In this document: positions 40,069-50,282 of the stretch, piece after piece
Layout of the letters: each line of letters starts with the position of its first letter
Position numbering within the stretch: the stretch's first letter is position 1
Assembly (NCBI GenBank): GCA_002708825.1
Contig: PAPF01000016.1
Coordinates: 62,001-126,000 of the forward strand
Direction: 5' to 3'
Source: Phyllobacteriaceae bacterium
GTDB lineage: Bacteria; Pseudomonadota; Alphaproteobacteria; Rhizobiales; Rhizobiaceae
Length of the DNA stretch: 64,000 bases
Translations under genes and position numbers: made by a program
The notes under the pieces: generated by a model
Database searches by the model: none
The model's input: only the letters and a program-made list of their open reading frames with translations
What the model was told of the DNA's origin: nothing

Positions 40069-41178
40069 ATGATCGAACACGCGACCCTGACACAGACCGT
40101 TCTCGGCATCGAGGCCAGCTGCGACGAAACCGCCGCATCCGTGGTCTCGCTGGACCGTGCCGGCGCGCCCCTCATCCGGTCGAACGTGGTGCTCAGCCAG
40201 ATCGAGGAACATGCCGCATTTGGCGGGGTCGTGCCGGAAATCGCCGCCCGTGCCCATGTCGAGGCGCTCGACGGCGTGATTGCCGCCGCCATGGCCGAAG
40301 CCGGCGTCTCGCGCGACGCCATCGACGCCATCGCGGTGACCGCCGGTCCGGGCCTGATCGGCGGGCTGATCGCCGGGCTGATGACCGCCAAGGCCATGGC
40401 TGCCGCATGGGGCAAGCCGCTCGTTCCGGTCAACCACCTGGAAGGCCATGCGCTGACCGCGCGGCTGACGGGACAGGCGGACTTCCCTTTCCTGCTCCTG
40501 CTCGTCTCGGGCGGGCATACCCAGATCCTGCGCGTCGGCGGCGTCGGCGACTACCAGCGCTGGGGCACGACGATCGACGACGCGCTCGGCGAGGCCTTCG
40601 ACAAGACCGCCAAGCTGCTCGGCCTGCCCTATCCCGGTGGACCGGCGGTGGAGAGGGAAGCCTTGAAGGGCGACCCCCGGCGCTTTGCCCTGCCCCGGCC
40701 GCTCCGTGGCGAACAACGGCCGGATTTTTCCTTCTCCGGGCTGAAAACGGCAGTGCGCCAGGCCGCAACGGCGGTCGCGCCGCTTTCCGGTCAGGATGTC
40801 GCCGACATCTGCGCCTCGTTCCAGCAGGCGATCTGCGAAACGCTGGCCGAGCGCGTCGCCCGCAGCCTGGAACGGTTCCGGCTCCAATACCCGGCCATCG
40901 CCGATCCGGTCCTGGTGGTCGCAGGCGGCGTGGCGGCCAACAAGGCGGTACGGGCGGCGCTGGAAACCCTTTGCGCTGAGCACGGCTTCCGCCTTGCCGC
41001 ACCGCCTTTGGACCTGTGCACCGACAATGCCGCCATGATCGCCTGGGCCGGGCTGGAGCGCCTTCGCGCCGGTCTTGTGCCCGATGACGCGCTTCAGACC
41101 GCACCGCGTGCGCGCTGGCCGCTGGACGAGGGGTCCGCGCCCGTTTTCGGCGCCGGCAAGCGGGGGGCCAAGGCATGA
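40069..41178 (+). CDS. tsaD: tRNA threonylcarbamoyladenosine (t6A) transferase subunit
   Basis: The 369-residue protein transfers the threonylcarbamoyl group to A37 of ANN-decoding tRNAs with TsaB and TsaE. The metal-binding histidines are H123 and H127 in [13 protein letters not shown] motifs include [24 protein letters not shown] and [12 protein letters not shown]. The ATG at 40069 is the first consistent with family length. Its stop overlaps the gpsA ATG (41175-41178). Confidence 0.96.
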   Translation: MIEHATLTQTVLGIEASCDETAASVVSLDRAGAPLIRSNVVLSQIEEHAAFGGVVPEIAARAHVEALDGVIAAAMAEAGVSRDAIDAIAVTAGPGLIGGLIAGLMTAKAMAAAWGKPLVPVNHLEGHALTARLTGQADFPFLLLLVSGGHTQILRVGGVGDYQRWGTTIDDALGEAFDKTAKLLGLPYPGGPAVEREALKGDPRRFALPRPLRGEQRPDFSFSGLKTAVRQAATAVAPLSGQDVADICASFQQAICETLAERVARSLERFRLQYPAIADPVLVVAGGVAANKAVRAALETLCAEHGFRLAAPPLDLCTDNAAMIAWAGLERLRAGLVPDDALQTAPRARWPLDEGSAPVFGAGKRGAKA

Positions 41179-42167
41179 GCGGTGCTGCGCTGAAAATCGC
41201 GGTCCTGGGCGGCGGTGCCTGGGGCACGGCGCTGGCCGTCACCATGGCCCGGGCTGGACTGGAGCCCGCACTCTGGGCCCGCGACGCGGCCACGGTGGCG
41301 GAAATCAACAACCGGCGAACCAATTCGCGTTACCTTCCGGGCATCACGCTGCAACCGGGCATTGCCGCGACCGCCGATGCCGCCGAAGCGCTCCGGGACG
41401 CTCAGATCGTGCTGGCTGTCGTGCCGGCCCAGACCCTGCGCGACGCGCTTTCCGGGCTGAAGGAAACCATCCCGCCCGGCATTCCGATCGTCCTCTGCGC
41501 CAAGGGCATCGAACGCACCACGGGACTGCTGATGTCCGATATTGCCGCGGACGTCCTGCCCGCAAACCCGGTCGCGGCCTTGTCGGGTCCGAGTTTCGCC
41601 AGCGACGTGGCGCGCGGCCTGCCGACCGCCGTCACGGTCGCGGCCGGAAACGAGACACTGGCGCGCGATCTTGCCGCGCGTCTTTCCGCACCCGCCTTCC
41701 GTTGCTATGCGAGCGACGACCTTAAGGGCGTGGAGGTGGGCGGCGCGTTGAAGAACGTGCTCGCCATCGCGGCAGGCTCCATCCATGGCGCGGGCCTTGG
41801 CGCCAGCGCGCAGGCCGCCGCCATAACGCGCGGCTTCGTCGAGTTGCGCCGCATCGGCGCGGCGCTCGGCGGCCGTCCTGAAACCATGATGGGCCTGTCC
41901 GGTCTTGGCGACCTGATCCTCACATGCGGATCCGAGCAATCGCGAAATTTCGCCTATGGCGTGGCCTTGGGACGTGGCGAAAGCCTGGACAACCGCCCGC
42001 TGGCCGAAGGCGCGGCCACCGCCGGCATTGCCGCGCGCATTGCCAGCGAACGCAATATCGAGGCACCGATCTGCGACGCCGTCGCCGCCGTACTGGACGG
42101 GCGCCTGACCGTACGCGCGGCGATGGAGGCCCTGCTTGCCCGGCCGCTGAAGACCGAAGACATCTGA
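41175..42167 (+). CDS. gpsA: Glycerol-3-phosphate dehydrogenase [NAD(P)+]
   Basis: The 330-residue enzyme reduces dihydroxyacetone phosphate to sn-glycerol-3-phosphate for phospholipids. The cofactor motif GGGAWGTAL is at residues 12-20. The catalytic lysine region contains [17 protein letters not shown] and the C-terminal [19 protein letters not shown] is characteristic. Translation is coupled to tsaD by a four-base ATGA overlap, an order common in Rhizobiales. Confidence 0.96.
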   Translation: MSGAALKIAVLGGGAWGTALAVTMARAGLEPALWARDAATVAEINNRRTNSRYLPGITLQPGIAATADAAEALRDAQIVLAVVPAQTLRDALSGLKETIPPGIPIVLCAKGIERTTGLLMSDIAADVLPANPVAALSGPSFASDVARGLPTAVTVAAGNETLARDLAARLSAPAFRCYASDDLKGVEVGGALKNVLAIAAGSIHGAGLGASAQAAAITRGFVELRRIGAALGGRPETMMGLSGLGDLILTCGSEQSRNFAYGVALGRGESLDNRPLAEGAATAGIAARIASERNIEAPICDAVAAVLDGRLTVRAAMEALLARPLKTEDI

Positions 42168-42212
42168 CACACATCAACGAACGGGCCACTGGCCTGCGGA
42201 GGACTGGACATC

Positions 42213-42506
42213 ATGCTATTTGCCCTGATCTGCAACGACAAGCCGGACGCGCTGCAACTGCGCCTGGACACCCGCCCGGCGCACCTGGAATGGCTGAACG
42301 GCCTGAAGGACAAGGGCATCGTGAAACTCGGCGGGCCCTTCATGAACGCCGAAGGCAAGCCCGATGGCAGCATGGTCGTCATCGAGGCCGAAAACCAGTC
42401 TGCCGCCGAGGCTGTCGCGGCGCAGGACCCCTATGCCAGGGCGGGCCTGTTCGCCGCCGTCGCGGTCCGGCCGTGGACCTGGGTCATCAACAATCCGGAA
42501 GCCTGA
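42213..42506 (+). CDS. YciI family protein
   Basis: This 97-residue ferredoxin-fold protein belongs to the YciI family (MLFALICNDKPDALQLRLDTRPAHLEWL, KLGGPFMNAEGKPDGSMVVIEA, DPYARAGLFAAVAVRPW). The His-Asp pair of the family's putative active site is visible (H28, D72). Function is uncertain; some relatives are dehydrochlorinases or peroxide-linked. GGAGG precedes the ATG. It lies 45 bases after gpsA and 11 bases before the EVE gene, so it is probably in the same operon. Confidence 0.9.
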   Translation: MLFALICNDKPDALQLRLDTRPAHLEWLNGLKDKGIVKLGGPFMNAEGKPDGSMVVIEAENQSAAEAVAAQDPYARAGLFAAVAVRPWTWVINNPEA

Positions 42507-42517
42507 GGATCGCACGC

Positions 42518-42955
42518 ATGCAATACTGGCTGTTCAAGTCCGAACCCTTCAAGTGGTCCTGGGAGAACCAGAAGGCGAAGGGCGATGCCGGCGAACAATG
42601 GGACGGCATCCGCAATTACCAGGCCCGCAACAACATGCGCGCCATGAAGATCGGCGACCGCGGCTTCTTCTACCATTCCAACGAGGGACTGGAAGTGGTC
42701 GGCATCGTCGAGGTCTGCGCCGAAATCCACCCGGACACCACGACGGACGATCCGCGCTGGGAATGCGTCGACATCCGCGCCGTCCGCGACATGCCCAAAC
42801 CGGTCACGCTCAAGGACGTGAAGGCCAATCCGGCACTCGCCGAAATGTCGCTCGTCACCTCCATGCGCCTGTCCGTCCAGCCGGTGAAGGACGACGAATG
42901 GATGGAGGTCTGCCGCATGGGCGGACTGGACGGCGAGACGCTGGAGCCGCTTTGA
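42518..42955 (+). CDS. EVE domain protein (PUA-like)
   Basis: The 145-residue product is a single EVE domain (MQYWLFKSEPFKWSWENQ, WDGIRNYQARNNMRAMKIGDRGFFYHSNEG). EVE domains are PUA-like and recognise modified bases in DNA or RNA; the stand-alone bacterial form resembles human thymocyte nuclear protein THYN1. Its target here is unknown. The stop overlaps the TTG start of the next gene (TTGA), so the two products may be made in step. Confidence 0.92.
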   Translation: MQYWLFKSEPFKWSWENQKAKGDAGEQWDGIRNYQARNNMRAMKIGDRGFFYHSNEGLEVVGIVEVCAEIHPDTTTDDPRWECVDIRAVRDMPKPVTLKDVKANPALAEMSLVTSMRLSVQPVKDDEWMEVCRMGGLDGETLEPL

Positions 42956-43626
42956 CCGCTGCGCCATCGACCGGCCGCCTGACCCCGGATACGGCGCGGA
43001 GCTTCATCCTCGCCAACACCGCGGTGCATTGCCCGCCGCATGTTCCCGAGGTCGCCCTGCACCTGGCCGACGAGGCCTATGACCTGTGGCGCCGCACCGA
43101 GGAGGAACTGGCGGAAATCGGCCTGCCGCCGCCCTTCTGGGCCTTTGCCTGGGCTGGCGGGCAGGGCCTTGCCCGCCATGTCCTCGACAATCCGGGCATC
43201 GTGCGCAGCCGTTCGGTGCTCGATTTCGCGTCAGGTTCCGGCCTTGTCGGCATCGCCGCCGCGCTTGCCGGCGCGAGCCATGTGGTGTGCGCGGACATCG
43301 ACCCCTTCTGCGCACCGGCCATCATGCTCAACGCGGCCCTGAACGGCGTTCCGGTCGACCCCACATCCGCGGATGTGACCGGAACTGACGGCGGCTGGGA
43401 CGTGGTGCTCGCCGGCGACGTTTTCTACGACCGCGATTTCGCCGCCCGGCTCATGCCCTGGTTCGAGGCGTTGGCGGCGCGTGGCTGCACCGTCCTCATC
43501 GGCGATCCGGGCCGCTCCTACCTGCCGCGAGAAAGGCTTGTCGCCTGTTCGGTGCACGAGGTGCCGGTCACCCGCATCCTCGAGGATGCCGAGGTCAAGA
43601 AGACCACCGTTTGGCGGCTTGCCTGA
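42952..43626 (+). CDS. Class I SAM methyltransferase, ETF-beta lysine methyltransferase-like
   Basis: The 224-residue protein has a Rossmann SAM domain with LDFASGSGLVGIAAA (motif I) and ADIDPF. The segments PPFWAFAWAGGQ and IGDPGRSYLP match the METTL20/ETFBKMT type that methylates lysines of the beta subunit of electron-transfer flavoprotein; homologs are known in alphaproteobacteria. The substrate here is inferred. The start is a TTG overlapping the EVE stop, and no ATG lies near the beginning of the homologous region. It ends four bases from the convergent L,D-transpeptidase gene. Confidence 0.82.
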   Translation: MTAAPSTGRLTPDTARSFILANTAVHCPPHVPEVALHLADEAYDLWRRTEEELAEIGLPPPFWAFAWAGGQGLARHVLDNPGIVRSRSVLDFASGSGLVGIAAALAGASHVVCADIDPFCAPAIMLNAALNGVPVDPTSADVTGTDGGWDVVLAGDVFYDRDFAARLMPWFEALAARGCTVLIGDPGRSYLPRERLVACSVHEVPVTRILEDAEVKKTTVWRLA

Positions 43627-43630
43627 GACC

Positions 43631-44182
43631 CTAGCGCACGACCCGGACCACCGTGCCGCGCCGCAGGTGCGGCAGCAGCAGGCGCATCACCCCCGGCGCG
43701 ACCGCGATGCAGCCTTCGGTCGGCGCAAAGCCCGGCTTCGCGACATGAAGGAAGATTGCCGAACCGCGAAAGCGGCGCCGCGCGGCGATGTTCCAGTCGA
43801 GTACCAGGCAATGGTCATAGAGCCGGTCGGCGCGCATCATCGTCTCGTGGCTGGCAGGAAACGGCAGCCGGACCGGCCGGTTGTAGGCGCCATGGGCCGG
43901 CGCGTCGCACCAGCCGTCATCGGCCCGGATGACCCGCAGCGCCACGCCGGCATGGCGCTGCATGCTGCGGTCTGCCCGCACGTAACCGGACAGCAGCTTC
44001 ATCGCGGCGAGCGGCGTCGCGCCGTCGCCCTCGCGCTTGAAGGCCGAGATGCCGGATCGCCCGAGTGCGCAGGGAATCGTCCGGTTTCCGGCCCGGATCA
44101 GCCCACGGCACGGGTTTCCCGGTGCTGCGCGCACGGTCAGGAAACGAAGCCCGCTGTGCTTTTTGGTTGTGTTGACCTTCAT
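43631..44182 (-). CDS. L,D-transpeptidase family protein (YkuD domain)
   Basis: The 183-residue protein has the YkuD catalytic motif with H146 and C158 (FLHVAKPGFAPTEGCIAV). It lacks an obvious signal peptide, which is unusual for a cell-wall enzyme; members of this short subfamily (FLTVRAAPG start, DHCLVLDWN) are common in Rhizobiales. Expected chemistry is peptidoglycan 3-3 crosslinking or lipoprotein attachment, unproven here. It is divergent from the response regulator gene. Confidence 0.85.
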   Translation of the reverse strand: MKVNTTKKHSGLRFLTVRAAPGNPCRGLIRAGNRTIPCALGRSGISAFKREGDGATPLAAMKLLSGYVRADRSMQRHAGVALRVIRADDGWCDAPAHGAYNRPVRLPFPASHETMMRADRLYDHCLVLDWNIAARRRFRGSAIFLHVAKPGFAPTEGCIAVAPGVMRLLLPHLRRGTVVRVVR

Positions 44183-44297
44183 TTCACCTTTTTTCGAGAA
44201 AGACTGGCGTCACGGACAAATCAGCGTGATGATCTTTGCGCCGCGAAGGCGAAGGCGTAAAGATGCCGCGCAACTGAAGGTGAAGGGAAGGGAAAGC

Positions 44298-44981
44298 ATG
44301 ACGGCACGCACGATCCTGATTGTCGATGATGACGAGGACCTGCGCCAGACCCTGGTCGAGCAGCTTTCCCTCTACGAGGAATTCCAGGTCATCGAGGCCG
44401 AGACCGCCACCAAGGGGGTGCAGGCCGCCCGCGGCGGCATCATCGACCTGCTCATCATGGACGTGAACCTGCCCGACATGGATGGCCGCGAGGCGGTGAA
44501 GCTGCTGCGCAAGGGCGGCTTCAAGGCCCCTGTCATCATGCTGACGGGGCAGGACACCGATTCCGACACCATCCTGGGCCTGGAAGCAGGCGCCAACGAC
44601 TACGTCACCAAGCCGTTCCGTTTCGCTGTCCTGCTGGCCCGCATCCGCGCGCAGTTGCGCCAGCACGAGCAAAGCGAGGACGCCACCTTCGTCGTCGGGC
44701 CCTATACGTTCAAGCCGAGCCAGAAGTTGCTGATCGACCAGCGGGGCGGAAAGGTGCGCCTGACGGAAAAGGAATCGGCCATCATCAAGTATCTCTACCG
44801 GGCCGACCAGAAAGTCGTCACGCGCGACGTCCTTCTGGAAGAAGTCTGGGGCTACAATTCCGGCGTGACGACCCACACGCTGGAGACCCACGTCTACCGG
44901 CTGCGCCAGAAGATCGAACGTGATCCTTCCAATGCGCAGATTCTTGTGACAGAAAGCGGCGGATACAAGCTGGTTCCCTGA
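44298..44981 (+). CDS. OmpR/PhoB-type response regulator, CenR-like
   Basis: The 227-residue protein has a receiver domain with acidic pocket VDDDEDL, phosphoacceptor D55 (LLIMDVNLPDMDG) and the switch lysine in DYVTKPF, followed by a winged-helix output domain (LTEKESAIIKYLYRADQKVVTR, HTLETHVYRLRQKIE). It resembles CenR, the cell-envelope regulator of alphaproteobacteria, from memory and not by alignment. No sensor kinase gene is adjacent. GAAGGGAAGGG stretches precede the ATG at 44298. Confidence 0.9.
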   Translation: MTARTILIVDDDEDLRQTLVEQLSLYEEFQVIEAETATKGVQAARGGIIDLLIMDVNLPDMDGREAVKLLRKGGFKAPVIMLTGQDTDSDTILGLEAGANDYVTKPFRFAVLLARIRAQLRQHEQSEDATFVVGPYTFKPSQKLLIDQRGGKVRLTEKESAIIKYLYRADQKVVTRDVLLEEVWGYNSGVTTHTLETHVYRLRQKIERDPSNAQILVTESGGYKLVP

Positions 44982-45035
44982 ACGATGAGGCCATGAGGTG
45001 ATTCGCGGGGAACCCTGGAGGGGACGCCGCCATCC

Positions 45036-45491
45036 ATGGCGCTCGATGACGATATCCGGCTGCTCGGTTCCGTCGGCTTCCTTGAAGGGTTGACGACAGA
45101 ACAATTGCGCCTGCTCGCCTTCGGCGCCGAGAGCATGCGCCTGTCCGCCGGCCGCGAACTCTACCGCGAGGGCGCGGCTGCCGACGGAGCCTTCATCGTC
45201 GCGTCCGGCGAGGTCGACCTTACCACGCTGAAGGGAAACCGGCTCGTCACGCTCAAGACCGTCGGACCGTCCACGATTCTCGGCGATGTCGCCCTCATCG
45301 CCCCGGCGCGGCGCGCCACCGGCGCCATGGCGCGCACCGATTGCGAGTTGCTGCGCATCGGCAGGACCCTGTTCCGCCGCATCCTGACCGAATATCCGGA
45401 AACCGCCGTTCTCCTGCAGGAGCGTTTCGCCCGCGAATTGCAGGACCTCGCGGGCGAGGTGGCGAAACTGGAAGACCGCTTCCGCGACTGA
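45036..45491 (+). CDS. Stand-alone cyclic nucleotide-binding domain protein
   Basis: The 151-residue product is a Crp-type cNMP-binding beta barrel (GRELYREGAAADGAFIVASGEVDLT, GPSTILGDVALIAPARRATGAMA) without a DNA-binding helix-turn-helix. The phosphate-binding cassette lacks a clear RS(S/T)A pair, since the loop reads APARRATG, so nucleotide binding is uncertain. It follows the response regulator gene by 54 bases and may share its transcript. Confidence 0.85.
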   Translation: MALDDDIRLLGSVGFLEGLTTEQLRLLAFGAESMRLSAGRELYREGAAADGAFIVASGEVDLTTLKGNRLVTLKTVGPSTILGDVALIAPARRATGAMARTDCELLRIGRTLFRRILTEYPETAVLLQERFARELQDLAGEVAKLEDRFRD

Positions 45492-45516
45492 CGCGGCGGA
45501 CGCCGCCGCACCGGCC

Positions 45517-46323
45517 TCAATCGAGATCGAAGCTCGCGATGACCGGCACATGGTCGGAGGGCTTTTCCCAGCCGCGCGCGTCGCGCAGGACGGAAACCCC
45601 GGCCAGCCGGTCTTCCAGGTCCGGCGATGACCAGACATGGTCGAGCCGGCGGCCCCGGTCGGCCGCCGCCCAGTCCTTTGCCCTGTAACTCCACCAGGTG
45701 TAGAGCTTCTCTTCCGCGGGAATGTGCTTTCGCATCAGGTCGCTCCACCCGCCCCTCGTCCGCAGGTCTTCCAGCGTCTCCGTCTCCACCGGCGTATGGC
45801 TGACGATCTTGAGAAGCTGCTTGTGCGACCAGACATCGTTCTCAAGCGGCGCGATGTTGAGATCGCCGACAAGGACGGAGGAGCGGCGCTCGCCGTGTTC
45901 GGCGGTGATGGCGCGCATCTCCTGCAGGAAATCCAGCTTGTGGCGGAATTTCGGATTGATGGCGGGATCCGGTTCGTCGCCCCCGGCCGGAACGTAGAAA
46001 TTGTGAACAAGGATATCGCGTCCACCGGCCGAGACGTTCACGGAGAGATGACGGCAATCGCCCATGTCGCAGAAGCCGCGCCGCTCGACGGCAGCGATCT
46101 CGCGCCGCGCCACCGTGGCGACACCGTGATAGCCCTTCTGGCCGTTCACCTCGATGTGCTCGTAGCCCAGCGCCCGGAATGCCTTTTCGGGAAACTGCCC
46201 GTTTTCACACTTGATCTCCTGCAGGCACAGCACGTCCGGCCGGTGCGCGGCCAGGAATTGCTCCACCAGCGGCATGCGCAGGCGTACCGAATTGATGTTC
46301 CACGTGGCAATGGAGAACGGCAT
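45517..46323 (-). CDS. xth: Exodeoxyribonuclease III
   Basis: The 268-residue enzyme is an AP endonuclease and 3'-5' exonuclease of the EEP fold, acting in base excision repair. Active-site residues include E36 in CLQEIK, the GDLNIAP loop and the terminal D257-H258 pair in SDHVPV. Length and motifs are standard. It lies downstream of lolA and ftsK on the same strand, the usual alphaproteobacterial order. Confidence 0.95.
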   Translation of the reverse strand: MPFSIATWNINSVRLRMPLVEQFLAAHRPDVLCLQEIKCENGQFPEKAFRALGYEHIEVNGQKGYHGVATVARREIAAVERRGFCDMGDCRHLSVNVSAGGRDILVHNFYVPAGGDEPDPAINPKFRHKLDFLQEMRAITAEHGERRSSVLVGDLNIAPLENDVWSHKQLLKIVSHTPVETETLEDLRTRGGWSDLMRKHIPAEEKLYTWWSYRAKDWAAADRGRRLDHVWSSPDLEDRLAGVSVLRDARGWEKPSDHVPVIASFDLD

Positions 46324-46352
46324 GAAAGGGATCCGTGGACAGGAATTGACAA

Positions 46353-46375
46353 GGCCGGACTTTGCCCATCCGGCC
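46353..46375 (-). terminator. Possible hairpin after lolA-like gene side of xth start
   Basis: Seven-base arms GGCCGGA (46353-46359) and TCCGGCC (46369-46375) could fold between lolA and xth. On the minus strand the tail is CTTGTC without a T-run, so this is a weak or Rho-dependent candidate at best. Confidence 0.25.
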
Positions 46376-46441
46376 CTGCGCTTTCAAGCATTCCGGCCCG
46401 CCAGGCGGCAGACCGTCAGGTGTTCCACAGGTTTTCGGCGC

Positions 46442-47107
46442 TCAGCGGCCGCGCCCGCCCGCGCCGCGGCGCGCATTGGTTTCGGCCACCTTGTCGTAAT
46501 CGATCGCGAAGGAGGCCTCCTGCAGCGGCACACCCTGCTTGACGTTGAAGATCATCACTGTGGTCTCCTTGCCCTGCTGGTCCGTGATCGTCCATTGCCG
46601 CAGTTCCGATGTCACCGTGTCGAACACCATCGTGATCCGCGCATTTCCGAAGACCGACTTGTCGCTCATCCTGACCGTGACGATGTCCTCGTCCGCCTTG
46701 ACGTCTTCGATGGATGCCTTGGACAGGTCGATGCGCTCGTCGAGCAGCAGCTTCAGCGGGGTCTTGGACAGCGGATAGGTCTCGTAGGTGCGCAGTTTCC
46801 GGTTGTTGAGCAGCACGTGGCTGCCGTCGGAAACCACGCGGTAGGCCGCGGCATCCTCGTAATCGAAGCGGATCTTGCCCGGCCGCATGAGCGCGAAGGT
46901 GCCGCCCGTCTGCTCGCCGCGCGGGCCGAATTGCACGAACTCGCCGGTCATGCTCTTCACCGAGGAGAAATGGTCGGCGATCTTCTGTGCGATGGCCGGC
47001 GGGGCGGCAATGCCCTGGACGGCAGGCATGGCCGTTGCAGCGCCCAGCGCCAGAACCGAGGCCAATGCAGCGGCGCGCAAGGACCGGGAGAAGATGGAAT
47101 TGTTCAT
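46442..47107 (-). CDS. lolA: LolA-like outer-membrane lipoprotein carrier
   Basis: The 221-residue product has a signal peptide (about residues 1-34) and the LolA fold: MTGEFVQFGPRGEQTGGTFALMRPGKIRFDYED followed by the aromatic-lined cavity segments. LolA shuttles lipoproteins across the periplasm. The Gly/Arg-rich C-terminus (RRGAGGRGR) is extra to the fold. It lies 134 bases downstream of ftsK, where lolA is commonly found. Assignment to LolA as against other LolA-fold proteins rests on this position. Confidence 0.85.
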   Translation of the reverse strand: MNNSIFSRSLRAAALASVLALGAATAMPAVQGIAAPPAIAQKIADHFSSVKSMTGEFVQFGPRGEQTGGTFALMRPGKIRFDYEDAAAYRVVSDGSHVLLNNRKLRTYETYPLSKTPLKLLLDERIDLSKASIEDVKADEDIVTVRMSDKSVFGNARITMVFDTVTSELRQWTITDQQGKETTVMIFNVKQGVPLQEASFAIDYDKVAETNARRGAGGRGR

Positions 47108-47241
47108 GTCGACGCTCCGTCTCTTTCCGTCGTCATTCGTTGCCCCCTGATCGCCCGCAACAACGGCTGCATTGCGGCAGGGAACCCTGGAAACTCGAAA
47201 AAACGCGGGACTCGTGCCGGCGGTTCCCCCACCGGACAGCT

Positions 47242-50001
47242 TCAGAATTCCTCGGCGTCGGGGCCGCGCGGAACGAGGATCTCACGCTTGCCGGCGTGAT
47301 TGGCCGGACCGACGATGCCTTCATCCTCCATCCGCTCGATGATCGAGGCGGCGCGATTGTAGCCGATTCCCAGCCGCCGCTGGATATAGGATGTCGATGC
47401 CTTGCCATCGCGCAGCACCACGGCCACGGCCTGGTCATAGGGATCGTCGGACCCGGCCATGCCGCCGCCATTGCCTGCCCCGCCGCCCGAATCGCCGCCT
47501 GCACCGCCTTCCTCGTCATCCTCTTCGGTGATCGAATCGAGATATTCCGGAACGCCCTGCGTCTTGAGGTGCGAAACCACGTGCTCCACTTCCTCGTCGG
47601 AGACGAACGGCCCGTGCACGCGCTGGATGCGTCCGCCACCGGCCATGTAGAGCATGTCGCCCATGCCCAGAAGCTGCTCGGCGCCCTGTTCGCCCAGGAT
47701 GGTGCGGCTGTCGATCTTCGACGTCACCTGGAAGGAAATCCGGGTCGGGAAGTTCGCCTTGATCGTGCCGGTGATCACGTCCACCGATGGCCGCTGCGTG
47801 GCCATCACGACATGGATTCCCGCCGCGCGCGCCATCTGCGCCAGCCGCTGTACCGCGCCCTCGATTTCCTTGCCCGCCACCATCATCAGGTCGGCCATCT
47901 CGTCGATGATGACGACGATGTAGGGCATGGCGGACAGGTCGAGTTCCTCGGTCTCGTAAATCGCTTCGCCGGTCTCACGGTCGAAGCCGGTCTGCACCGT
48001 GCGCGTGATCTTCTCGCCCTTGCGTTCCGCCTGCGCGACACGCTGGTTGAAGCCGTCGATGTTGCGCACGCCCACCTTGGACATCTTGCGGTAGCGGTCC
48101 TCCATCTCACGAACGGTCCACTTGAGCGCCACCACGGCCTTCTTGGGATCGGTGACGACCGGGGTCAGCAGATGCGGGATGCCGTCATAGATCGACAGTT
48201 CCAGCATCTTCGGGTCGATCATGATCAGCCGGCATTGCTCCGGCGTCATGCGGTAGAGAAGCGACAGGATCATCGTGTTGATGGCCACCGACTTGCCCGA
48301 ACCGGTGGTGCCGGCCACCAGCAGGTGCGGCATCTTGGCGAGGTCGGCGATCACCGCCTCGCCGTTGATGGTCTTGCCGAGCGTCAGCGCCAGCTTGGCT
48401 TTCGAGCCCTCGAAGTCGCGGCTTGCCAGCAATTCCCGCAGATAGACCGTCTCGCGCTTGGCGTTCGGCAGTTCGATGCCGATGGCATTGCGCCCCGGCA
48501 CGACGGCCACACGCGCCGCGATGGCGCTCATCGAGCGGGCAATGTCGTCGGCCAGGCCGATGACACGCGACGACTTGATGCCCGGCGCCGGTTCCAGTTC
48601 GTAAAGCGTGACGACAGGGCCCGGACGCACCTGGATGATCTCGCCCTTGACACCGAAATCGTCCAGCACGCCTTCAAGAAGGCGCGCATTCTGTTCCAGC
48701 GCCTCGTCCGACAGCGTCGGATCGCGCCCGGTGGTCCGGGCTTCCGAGAGGAAGTGCAGCGAGGGCAGTTCGAAACTGCCGTCGGAAATGAGCGAACCCT
48801 GCGCCTCCCGCATGACACGCGCGCCGGGCTTCGGGGCACCGGCGGGCTGCGCCACGCGGGCGCCGGAAGCCGGATCGATCGGCTCCATCAGCCGGTTGTC
48901 CGGTGACACGCCGCGCGGACGCGCCTGCTCCGGAGCAACAACCCTTCCGGCGGATCCGGAACCGGTGCGCGCTTCAGGCTGCACGATCCGGCCCGGTGCA
49001 CCGCGCGAATCGTCCACCGGCGCAATGACGTCCTCGTCCCAGGGCGGGCCGAAATCATCCTCGTCGTCATCGAGTCCGGGATCGATCGGCGGTGCGGAGC
49101 TTGCCACGCGGCGTGGTGCCAGCGTGTCGAAGTCCGGTTCGATCCGCTGCATTCCGCCTGTGGCGGCGGAGGCGGGGCCATCCGGCACGGCGAGAATGGC
49201 GTCGTCGTCCTCGTCATCCTCGAGGTCGGGAAGCACCAGCTTGCGCCGGCCGCTTCCAACTGTTGCGGAAGCGCGGCGGCGCGTCAGGCGCCGCACATGG
49301 GCCTGCGCCGAAAGCCACCAATGCGTGACGAGGCCAAGCGCCTGGAAGCCGTCGTCTTCCTCGTCATCCTCGTCGAAATCCTGCCCCGCCTCACCGGCAT
49401 TGTGATCCGCGGAAGCGAATTCCGCCGCGCGGCCCTTGACGCCGGAGGCATCCCAGAAGAACCAGGCCATGGCGGGAAGCAGGAGCACGCCCGTCAGGAA
49501 CGCCATGGCACCCGCCGGATAACCGCCCGAAAGCACGCCGGGAATCCTGAGCAGCAGATCGCCTGCGACGCCGCCCAGCCCCATGGGAAGCGGCCATGTG
49601 GCGGGCGCGTCGAAAAGCGCGATGAAGCCGGCGGCGCAGACCGTGAACCCCGCCCAGGCCGCCGTCCGGCGCAGGCGATGACCCGGCGCGCGTGCCTGGA
49701 GCAGGAACAGGGCCCACAAGACCCCCGGCACGAGGGCGGCCACGCTGGCCAGCCCGAAAAACTGCATGGCAAGGTCGGAGAACACCGCGCCCGGATAGCC
49801 CATGGCATTGGTGACCAGATTGCCCGTCGCATGGCTCCAGGAAGGATCGGCCACGTTCCAGCTTGCAAGCGATGCCACCGCGAAACCGGCGAAAGCCAGC
49901 ACGCCGGCGCCACCCAGCCGCTGCAACTGGCGGCGCGCAAAGCCTCTCAAGCCCTGGCGCGCCATGCCTGCCGTCATGGTTCCCGAACCGCCTGCACGCA
50001 T
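47242..50001 (-). CDS. ftsK: DNA translocase FtsK
   Basis: The 919-residue protein couples chromosome segregation with cell division. Four membrane segments lie in residues 30-195. A linker of about 230 residues is rich in Asp, Glu, Pro and Arg ([18 protein letters not shown]). The motor domain has Walker A GTTGSGKS with K570 and Walker [11 protein letters not shown]. The C-terminal gamma winged helix (about 850-915, [23 protein letters not shown]) should read KOPS sites. I chose the ATG at 50001, with AGGA nine bases upstream. The open frame extends further upstream without homology. Confidence 0.95.
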   Translation of the reverse strand: MRAGGSGTMTAGMARQGLRGFARRQLQRLGGAGVLAFAGFAVASLASWNVADPSWSHATGNLVTNAMGYPGAVFSDLAMQFFGLASVAALVPGVLWALFLLQARAPGHRLRRTAAWAGFTVCAAGFIALFDAPATWPLPMGLGGVAGDLLLRIPGVLSGGYPAGAMAFLTGVLLLPAMAWFFWDASGVKGRAAEFASADHNAGEAGQDFDEDDEEDDGFQALGLVTHWWLSAQAHVRRLTRRRASATVGSGRRKLVLPDLEDDEDDDAILAVPDGPASAATGGMQRIEPDFDTLAPRRVASSAPPIDPGLDDDEDDFGPPWDEDVIAPVDDSRGAPGRIVQPEARTGSGSAGRVVAPEQARPRGVSPDNRLMEPIDPASGARVAQPAGAPKPGARVMREAQGSLISDGSFELPSLHFLSEARTTGRDPTLSDEALEQNARLLEGVLDDFGVKGEIIQVRPGPVVTLYELEPAPGIKSSRVIGLADDIARSMSAIAARVAVVPGRNAIGIELPNAKRETVYLRELLASRDFEGSKAKLALTLGKTINGEAVIADLAKMPHLLVAGTTGSGKSVAINTMILSLLYRMTPEQCRLIMIDPKMLELSIYDGIPHLLTPVVTDPKKAVVALKWTVREMEDRYRKMSKVGVRNIDGFNQRVAQAERKGEKITRTVQTGFDRETGEAIYETEELDLSAMPYIVVIIDEMADLMMVAGKEIEGAVQRLAQMARAAGIHVVMATQRPSVDVITGTIKANFPTRISFQVTSKIDSRTILGEQGAEQLLGMGDMLYMAGGGRIQRVHGPFVSDEEVEHVVSHLKTQGVPEYLDSITEEDDEEGGAGGDSGGGAGNGGGMAGSDDPYDQAVAVVLRDGKASTSYIQRRLGIGYNRAASIIERMEDEGIVGPANHAGKREILVPRGPDAEEF

Positions 50002-50196
50002 CCGTTCCGATCCTCGTTCATGCGGGCCGGTCCTGTGCGGCCGGCCGGTCCTCTCGCAAGTTCCCGGCAGCGGCACCAGCAGCGCGCAATCCGGGTTTTC
50101 CGGGACCGAACCTAGCCGCCAGATGGTTAAGGCGGCATTAACCATGCGCGGATCGGACGCAGTCGGAGCAGGAAGTCGTGAACGCCGGAAAGAAGC

Positions 50197-50246
50197 GCCC
50201 ATTTCCCGGGCAGAGCGGAGAACGCATGCTCGGGAAATGGGCTTTT
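50197..50246. terminator. Inverted repeat between amt and ftsK
   Basis: Twelve-base perfect arms GCCCATTTCCCG (50197-50208) and CGGGAAATGGGC (50231-50242) flank a 22-base loop. On plus it is followed by TTTT; on minus, the direction of the ammonium transporter transcript, the tail is GCTTCTTTCC. It is probably the terminator of the amt gene. Confidence 0.55.
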
Positions 50247-50282
50247 CGCCTGCGCCGGGGGCGTTGGCCGCAGGCGGAACGG

